A stretch of 10,330 nt of DNA from Bacteroidota bacterium (GTDB taxonomy: Bacteria > Bacteroidota > Bacteroidia > Bacteroidales > UBA1556). The stretch spans positions 1-10,330 of the forward strand of contig QMPB01000104.1 in NCBI GenBank assembly GCA_003648395.1. Direction: 5' to 3'. Under the pieces are notes generated by a model. That model did no database searches. It saw only the letters and a list, made by a program, of their open reading frames with translations, and was not told the origin of the DNA. Positions 5,339-10,330 of this stretch are shown piece by piece. Within the stretch, counting starts at the first letter, position 1, and every line of letters begins with the position of its first letter. Position numbers and translations under genes: made by a program.

Positions 5339-7360
5339 ATGAGTTTTTCTTTTAGTAATATTATTCGCAAGCTTACCCCTGAGCCTGAAAAAAATATTCT
5401 AGTAATAGTTAAAGAAGCAAAACTAGTTCTTGGAGGATTATTTTGTGTGTATAATAAGTTTAATTCTAAGAATTCAATTCTAGTTGCAACAACTAGCGAA
5501 ATGAATAATGAAGATAAGCCAATTGTAGAGGATGCTATTGGTCATATTTGTTATGAAGCAACAATTTTAGGTGAAGATAAGACAATTATTATTAATAACT
5601 TGAGTGAAACAGAATATGCTATTTCTGATTCTGCTGTTGCAAAATTTAATTTAAAATCATATCTTGGAGTCCCTGTTAGATTAAGTAATAGGACTATGGG
5701 ATCATTGGCAATTGTTGATACTGTTGTTAGGGAGTTCTCGGATAAAGAGATTGATACAATAAATAGCCTCGCATTGCTGCTTATGCTTGAAGAGGAGCAT
5801 ATTCTTACTTATGAGGGGCTAAAAAGTAGTGAATATAGGTATCATGCTGTTTTTGAAAATGCAAATGATTGTATTGTTTTATTAAAAAATAATACAATTA
5901 TAGATATTAACAGCAAAGGATGTCAAATGTTTGGTTATGAGCATGTAGAAATATTAGGTAAGACCATTGCCGATATTTCTCCCTCATCTGTTGAGATGAA
6001 GGAAAATAATGGATATAATAAAGAAGGCTTCCTTAATGATGCACTTAATGGCAGACCACAAAATTTTGAATGGATTCATAAGAAAAAAGATGGAGACACT
6101 TTTTTCTCCGAAATAAGTCTTACAAAACTTGATGGGAGTAGTGATTATAATATACTTGCAATAATTCGAGATGTTAGCAAGTGGAAGAATTATGAAAAAG
6201 AATTGATTGAGGCAACACGAAAAGCCGACGAAGCTAATAAATTAAAAACGTTGTCGTTGGCAAGTATGTCTCATGAACTTCGTACTCCATTAAACTCTAT
6301 AATTGGTTTTTCTGATTTGCTTTTGGATGAAGATACTACTGATGAAGAACGAGGACAATTTACAAAACTTATACAAAGTGCTGGTAGATCATTGATGCAA
6401 TTAATTGGTGATATTATTGATATTTCGAAGATTGAAGCAGGAGAGGTTATCATTCAAAAGGCAGAATTTAATGTTAATACTTTTTTGCAAGAAGTTCTTC
6501 TAACTTTTAAACATGAAAAAGAAAATAGAGGTAAATCAAATATTGAACTTAGGTTGATACTTTCCGATCAGGTTAATAGTATGAAAATTGAGACTGATGC
6601 CCATCGTCTTCGCCAAGTCTTTAGCAATTTATTAACTAATTCTCTAAAGTTTGTCGAAGAAGGGTATATAGAGTTTGGCTATTCTGGTGTTTCGCCAACT
6701 AATATTCAGTTTTTTGTTAAGGACACAGGAGTAGGTATTGGTGAGGACAAAAGGGATATAATATTTGATCAATATGGTCAGGATAAAGATACATATAGTA
6801 GAAATAAAGAAGGTACTGGTTTAGGGCTGGCCATAAGTAAATCATTTGTTGAGCTTTTGGGTGGTAATATTTGGGTTGATTCTGAGTTAAACGAAGGGTC
6901 AACATTTTATTTTACCATACCTATTAATACTAAATCACACAATAATAAAGAGAAGTATTTTAATCAAATATTTAATATTGAGGGAGTTAATTGGTCAAAA
7001 CGTACAATTCTTGTGGTTGATGATGTTGTTCAAAACTTTGTTTATTTAAAAGGATTACTTCAACATACCAAATCAAAAATAATTTGGGCTAAAAATGGTA
7101 AAGAGGCTGTTGATATTTGTCGTGAAAATAAGTCTGTTGATTTAATTCTTATGGATATTAAGATGCCGGTAATGGATGGATTTGAAGCTTCAGAGATAAT
7201 TAAAAAAGAAAATCCAAATATCTACATAATTGCACAAACAGCATTCTCTAATTTAGAAGATAAACAAAGATGCCTCGATAATTTATGTGACGGTTATCTT
7301 AAAAAACCAATTAATTACAAGGAACTTTTCTCTATGTTAACCAGTTTACTTGGAAATTAG
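5339..7360 (+). CDS. GAF-PAS hybrid sensor histidine kinase with C-terminal receiver
   Basis: This 673-residue protein has no membrane segment or signal peptide, so it senses a cytoplasmic cue. Domains in order: GAF (about 15-155), PAS (about 162-285), a short coiled coil (285-303), HisKA with phosphorylated His312 in SHELRTPLNS (311-320), HATPase_c with N-box Asn430 and Asn434, G1 DTGVGIG (462-468) and G2 GTGLGLA (492-498), then a receiver (about 555-670). The receiver has acidic Asp561/Asp562, phospho-acceptor Asp606 (MDIKMP), Thr634 and Lys656 (KKP). All catalytic residues are present. The receiver lacks an attached output domain, so phosphate probably moves on to an Hpt protein; the gene just upstream encodes one. 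The signal is unknown: GAF and PAS bind many ligands and nothing here identifies one. No clear promoter was seen in the 45 bases between the hpt terminator and the ATG; TTTG at 5306-5309 is only a partial candidate. Confidence 0.92.
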   Translation: MSFSFSNIIRKLTPEPEKNILVIVKEAKLVLGGLFCVYNKFNSKNSILVATTSEMNNEDKPIVEDAIGHICYEATILGEDKTIIINNLSETEYAISDSAVAKFNLKSYLGVPVRLSNRTMGSLAIVDTVVREFSDKEIDTINSLALLLMLEEEHILTYEGLKSSEYRYHAVFENANDCIVLLKNNTIIDINSKGCQMFGYEHVEILGKTIADISPSSVEMKENNGYNKEGFLNDALNGRPQNFEWIHKKKDGDTFFSEISLTKLDGSSDYNILAIIRDVSKWKNYEKELIEATRKADEANKLKTLSLASMSHELRTPLNSIIGFSDLLLDEDTTDEERGQFTKLIQSAGRSLMQLIGDIIDISKIEAGEVIIQKAEFNVNTFLQEVLLTFKHEKENRGKSNIELRLILSDQVNSMKIETDAHRLRQVFSNLLTNSLKFVEEGYIEFGYSGVSPTNIQFFVKDTGVGIGEDKRDIIFDQYGQDKDTYSRNKEGTGLGLAISKSFVELLGGNIWVDSELNEGSTFYFTIPINTKSHNNKEKYFNQIFNIEGVNWSKRTILVVDDVVQNFVYLKGLLQHTKSKIIWAKNGKEAVDICRENKSVDLILMDIKMPVMDGFEASEIIKKENPNIYIIAQTAFSNLEDKQRCLDNLCDGYLKKPINYKELFSMLTSLLGN

Positions 7361-7400
7361 TCTTATTTTTTTTATTTCATTTTTTTTTGTCTAGTTTCTT

Positions 7401-7408
7401 TATTTTTG
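7401..7408 (+). promoter_or_regulatory. Promoter -7 element of recQ, very close to the start codon
   Basis: TATTTTTG matches TAnnTTTG exactly and ends six bases before the ATG at 7415. There is no clear -33 element in the T-rich upstream DNA. Transcription would start at about 7412-7415, so the mRNA may be leaderless or nearly so. Confidence 0.5.
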
Positions 7409-7414
7409 TAATAT

Positions 7415-9343
7415 ATGAGTTTAGAAGCAAAGAAAATACTTATTAGCTATTGGGGACACTCAGCATTTCGACCAATGCAGGAGGAAATAATTGACTCAAT
7501 TCTAGATGGTAAGGACACCCTTGCATTATTACCCACAGGTGGTGGAAAATCAGTTTGCTTTCAGGTACCGGCATTAATTATTAAAGGTACTTGTATTGTT
7601 ATTACGCCACTAATAGCATTAATGAAAGATCAGGTTGCAAATCTTAAAAAGAATAATATTAAAGCTGCGGCAATATACTCTGGTATGCACCATGATGAAG
7701 TAGAATCTGTTTATTCAAATGCCTTGGTGGGAAATCTCAGATTTTTATACATATCACCCGAGAGACTTGCAACTCCAATTACACGGGATGTAATAAGCCG
7801 TATGAAAGTGAGTATACTTGCCGTTGATGAAGCTCACTGTATTTCACAATGGGGATATGATTTCCGACCGCCATACCTTAAAATTTCAGAAATAAGGACA
7901 ATTATTCCAAAAGTGCCAATTTTAGCTCTTACCGCTACAGCAACCCCAGTAGTGGTTGATGATATTATGAAAAAGCTAGAGTTTAGTACTCCCAATGTAC
8001 TAAAAACAAGCTTCGAAAGGAGAAACTTAGCATATAATGTTATTAAAGAATTTGATAAAACTGGTTTTTTAATTCGGAAGCTACAAGATGATAATAATTC
8101 GGCAATTGTTTATGTACGTAGTAGAAGAAAAACAAGAGAACTGGCAGAAGTATTTAATAAGAATAATATAAGTGCTACTTATTATCATGCTGGTTTGGAT
8201 ACTAAAATTAGAGATACAAGACAAAAAGATTGGACTTTAGGTAGAGTAAATATTATTGTTGCTACTAATGCTTTTGGGATGGGTATTGATAAAGCTAATG
8301 TTAGATATGTTGTACATTATGATTTACCAGATTCCATTGAGTCGTATTTTCAGGAGGCAGGAAGGGCAGGGCGCGATTTACAAACGTCAGCTGCCACATT
8401 GTTGTATAACGATACAGATATTGTTAATGTAAAAGATAGATTAATAGCCTCATTCCCTCCTATGAGTACTATTCAAAGTGTATATAATGCCATTGGAAAT
8501 TATTTTCAAATACCTGAAGGAACAGGCAAGGATATGGGATTTGATTTTAATATTGCTGATTTTGCAAATAACTACAATTTTAATATTCTACAGGTATATA
8601 ACTCGATAAAATTCCTAGAGAGGGAAGGGTTTCTCCTTTATATTCAGTCAGCAGGGCAGTATTCAAAATTATTTGTGCCTCTAAATAAAACTGAATTATA
8701 TACCTTTATTGTCGATAATCCTGGTGCCGATCGTTTGCTAAAAGAAATAATGAGATCCTATTCGGGCGTTTTTAGTGATTATATTAATATTAACGAAACG
8801 CTATTGGCTAAGCGTTCTGAAATGACTCGTGAAAATGTTATAAAGAAACTCATTTATTTCAATAAGCAAAAAATTATAAGTTATATTCCAATAAGGGTAA
8901 AACCGCAACTCATTTATTCCTACGAAAGGCTTAGTATTAATCATATTCAACTTTCAGATGAGAATTATAAAAATCAGAAAGTGTCTTCTGAAAGAAGATT
9001 GTCTGCAATGCTTGGTTTTGTTAACAATTCGCTTGAATGCAGAAGTAAATTATTATTGGAGTATTTTGGTGAGAAAAATGCAAAGCGTTGCGGTATTTGT
9101 GATGTTTGTGTAGCTAAAAATAAAGTTGATTTGAATGAGATAGAGTTTGATACGATTCAAAAAAATATAAGTAATAGTCTCAAGAATAACCAGATGCATT
9201 TATATGAGCTTGTTACGTCTATTGATGGTTTTGATGAAGATGATATTATTCAAGTTGTTAGGTGGTTAATTGATAATGGTAAAGTTATCAGGCATAAGGA
9301 TGAGACTTTGAGTTGGTATAAACAGTTGGATATCAACTTTTAA
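7415..9343 (+). CDS. recQ: RecQ-family ATP-dependent DNA helicase, long-linker form without HRDC
   Basis: RecQ enzymes unwind DNA 3'-5' using ATP in recombination and repair. In this 642-residue protein the helicase core is complete: motif 0 with Gln22 (FRPMQEEII), Walker A TGGGKS (41-46), DEAH (138-141), aromatic-rich loop SQWGYDFRP (144-152), TATAT (173-177), motif V AFGMGIDK (286-293) and motif VI QEAGRAGRD (313-321). Four zinc-binding cysteines (542, 559, 562, 565) show the same 17-3-3 spacing as E. coli RecQ. They sit about 220 residues after motif VI rather than about 55. The extra stretch (roughly 345-510) looks like winged-helix or helical modules. A further C-terminal segment (590-635) resembles a small winged helix, and no HRDC domain is seen. 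It stands alone downstream of the kinase gene with its own promoter element. Assignment to RecQ is certain; equivalence to the main cellular RecQ is not, as many Bacteroidota carry more than one. Confidence 0.93.
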   Translation: MSLEAKKILISYWGHSAFRPMQEEIIDSILDGKDTLALLPTGGGKSVCFQVPALIIKGTCIVITPLIALMKDQVANLKKNNIKAAAIYSGMHHDEVESVYSNALVGNLRFLYISPERLATPITRDVISRMKVSILAVDEAHCISQWGYDFRPPYLKISEIRTIIPKVPILALTATATPVVVDDIMKKLEFSTPNVLKTSFERRNLAYNVIKEFDKTGFLIRKLQDDNNSAIVYVRSRRKTRELAEVFNKNNISATYYHAGLDTKIRDTRQKDWTLGRVNIIVATNAFGMGIDKANVRYVVHYDLPDSIESYFQEAGRAGRDLQTSAATLLYNDTDIVNVKDRLIASFPPMSTIQSVYNAIGNYFQIPEGTGKDMGFDFNIADFANNYNFNILQVYNSIKFLEREGFLLYIQSAGQYSKLFVPLNKTELYTFIVDNPGADRLLKEIMRSYSGVFSDYININETLLAKRSEMTRENVIKKLIYFNKQKIISYIPIRVKPQLIYSYERLSINHIQLSDENYKNQKVSSERRLSAMLGFVNNSLECRSKLLLEYFGEKNAKRCGICDVCVAKNKVDLNEIEFDTIQKNISNSLKNNQMHLYELVTSIDGFDEDDIIQVVRWLIDNGKVIRHKDETLSWYKQLDINF

Positions 9344-9383
9344 TTTACTGTTATTACAATAGTATACTTCTCCAATAATATCT

Positions 9384-9391
9384 TATATTTG
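9384..9391 (+). promoter_or_regulatory. Candidate promoter -7 element for the beta-barrel gene
   Basis: TATATTTG matches TAnnTTTG exactly but lacks a recognisable -33 element. It would give a leader of about 80 bases. A second, closer candidate, AATTTTTG (9432-9439), has one mismatch. No clear recQ terminator was seen in this 133-base gap. Confidence 0.4.
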
Positions 9392-9476
9392 TTTTACAGT
9401 TTTAGTAAATATTTATTCAATATATTATTTTAATTTTTGTTTTCATTACTGTTCTTAACCTTTTAAACCAATACAA

Positions 9477-10184
9477 ATGAAAAAACTATTGATATTGTTT
9501 CTGCTAATTTCGCAATTCTCATTTGGGCAATCGGTAAATAGTCAGTACATTGGACTTTCCGTTGGCGCTTCATTTCCATTGAATGATTTTAAAAAAGCCG
9601 TATTGGATGATTCAACATCAGGGTTTGCCAATACTGGTATTGCAGTATCCTTTGATTATGCTTATCGATTTACACATAACTTTGGAATGCAGATAATAAT
9701 AAATTATAGCGGTAATGGTATGAATGATGGTAGTTATAAAGATCAATTGAACACTGCATATCCTGAATATGATTTTAATGTTGAAAGTACAGAGAGTTGG
9801 ACAAGTGGAGGAATGCTCGTAGGTCCATATTTAAAATTTCCTTTAATTGATAACCTTTCGTTGGATATTAAGGCTTTGGGTGGCTATTTTGCTTCCTATT
9901 CGCCAAGAGTGCTAATTAGAACAGCCAAAATTGATGACATAAATGACAAAGGAGAATATTATGTTGAGAGGGCGAAAGGATATGGTTTTGGATATTTACT
10001 TGGTGCAGGATTTAAATACAAGGTTAACTCCTATTATGTACTATTATTTGGTAACTATATTAGTTCAAGTATTGAGTTTAAAGATGCTGTAGGATGGGAT
10101 TGGGAAGGAGAACCATATTCTAATTCATTTAACCAAAAAGTTGATTATATGACTTTTACGGTGGGGGTTGGGTATATATTGTAG
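9477..10184 (+). CDS. Outer-membrane beta-barrel protein (porin-like family)
   Basis: This 235-residue protein starts with a signal peptide MKKLLILFLLISQFSFGQ, with likely cleavage after Gly17 or Gln18 in the SFGQ pattern usual for Bacteroidota. The mature part alternates hydrophobic and polar residues with many Gly, Tyr and Phe, typical of transmembrane beta strands: examples are YIGLSVGASFPL (24-35), GIAVSFDYAYRF (54-65), FGMQIIINYSG (69-79), GMLVGPYLKFPL (112-123), FGYLLGAGFKY (171-181) and the final MTFTVGVGYIL (225-235). This matches the small eight- to ten-strand barrels annotated as outer membrane beta-barrel or porin family proteins. Substrate and role cannot be told from sequence. 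There are no TonB-box or plug features, so it is not a TonB-dependent receptor. It appears intact and to stand alone. Confidence 0.85.
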   Translation: MKKLLILFLLISQFSFGQSVNSQYIGLSVGASFPLNDFKKAVLDDSTSGFANTGIAVSFDYAYRFTHNFGMQIIINYSGNGMNDGSYKDQLNTAYPEYDFNVESTESWTSGGMLVGPYLKFPLIDNLSLDIKALGGYFASYSPRVLIRTAKIDDINDKGEYYVERAKGYGFGYLLGAGFKYKVNSYYVLLFGNYISSSIEFKDAVGWDWEGEPYSNSFNQKVDYMTFTVGVGYIL

Positions 10185-10330
10185 TTGTAAGCCATTTAAA
10201 ACAGACAAAATATTTAAATTAATAAGGAATTTGAACATTAATAAAATTTATATAATCATAAATCAAATAAACAAATTAAATCATTGATATAGAAACTTAA
10301 TACTCTCAATTGTGAAACTGCTCAAATCGA
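10185..10330. other. AT-rich tail without a supported gene
   Basis: No confident gene, terminator or promoter was found here. On the minus strand the frame entering at 10328 stays open for 15 codons to a TGA at 10283-10281 and could be the end of a converging gene. On the plus strand a GTG at 10312 opens a short frame reaching the window edge. Neither can be judged without the next few hundred bases. Confidence 0.4.

Noticed and set aside
10281..10328. Possible C-terminal end of a minus-strand gene entering from the right edge.
   Set aside because: Only 15 codons are visible before the TGA and no domain can be recognised; not enough to call a gene.
10312..10330. Possible GTG start of a rightward gene at the window edge.
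   Set aside because: Six codons, no promoter element close by and a rare start codon for this phylum; cannot be supported.

Overview
The window looks like a chromosomal segment from a Bacteroidota bacterium, probably near the Bacteroidales/Marinilabiliales. The basis is the strong AT bias, start codons without clear Shine-Dalgarno sequences, several upstream copies of the phylum's TAnnTTTG promoter element, a fused FeoA-FeoB iron transporter, and a signal peptide ending in the SFGQ style common in this phylum. No transposase, integrase, tRNA, rRNA or CRISPR array was seen, so this reads as resident genome rather than a mobile island.

Layout. Positions 1-1177 hold a leftward two-gene unit. 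A lipoprotein with one c-type heme motif (DUF3365/Tll0287-like) comes first, and four bases after its stop begins the N-terminus of a CcoI/FixI-type copper P-type ATPase, which is cut by the window edge. The pair suggests the start of a cbb3 oxidase assembly region. From 1178 to 1555 there is a gene-free stretch with an almost perfect 36-bp palindrome overlapping promoter-like elements, followed by several hairpins. Rightward genes follow: a DUF5063 protein (1556-2095), a FeoA-FeoB ferrous iron transporter (2224-4713), a stand-alone Hpt phosphotransfer protein (4855-5202), a cytoplasmic GAF-PAS hybrid histidine kinase with a C-terminal receiver (5339-7360), a RecQ-family helicase of a long-linker type (7415-9343), and a secreted outer-membrane beta-barrel protein (9477-10184). 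The last 146 bases hold no convincing gene.

How the genes may work together. Two clear themes are metal and respiration (heme lipoprotein, copper ATPase, ferrous iron uptake) and a phosphorelay (Hpt plus hybrid kinase). The kinase and Hpt are adjacent but separated by a strong intrinsic terminator, and no DNA-binding response regulator lies in the window, so the relay output is encoded elsewhere. RecQ and the beta-barrel protein appear to be independent single-gene units with their own promoter-like elements.

I found no clearly new multi-gene system. The parts that best repay a second look are non-coding: the 1253-1288 palindrome, the hairpin-rich stretch after it, and a long inverted repeat enclosing the feoAB promoter. 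The RecQ architecture is also worth checking.
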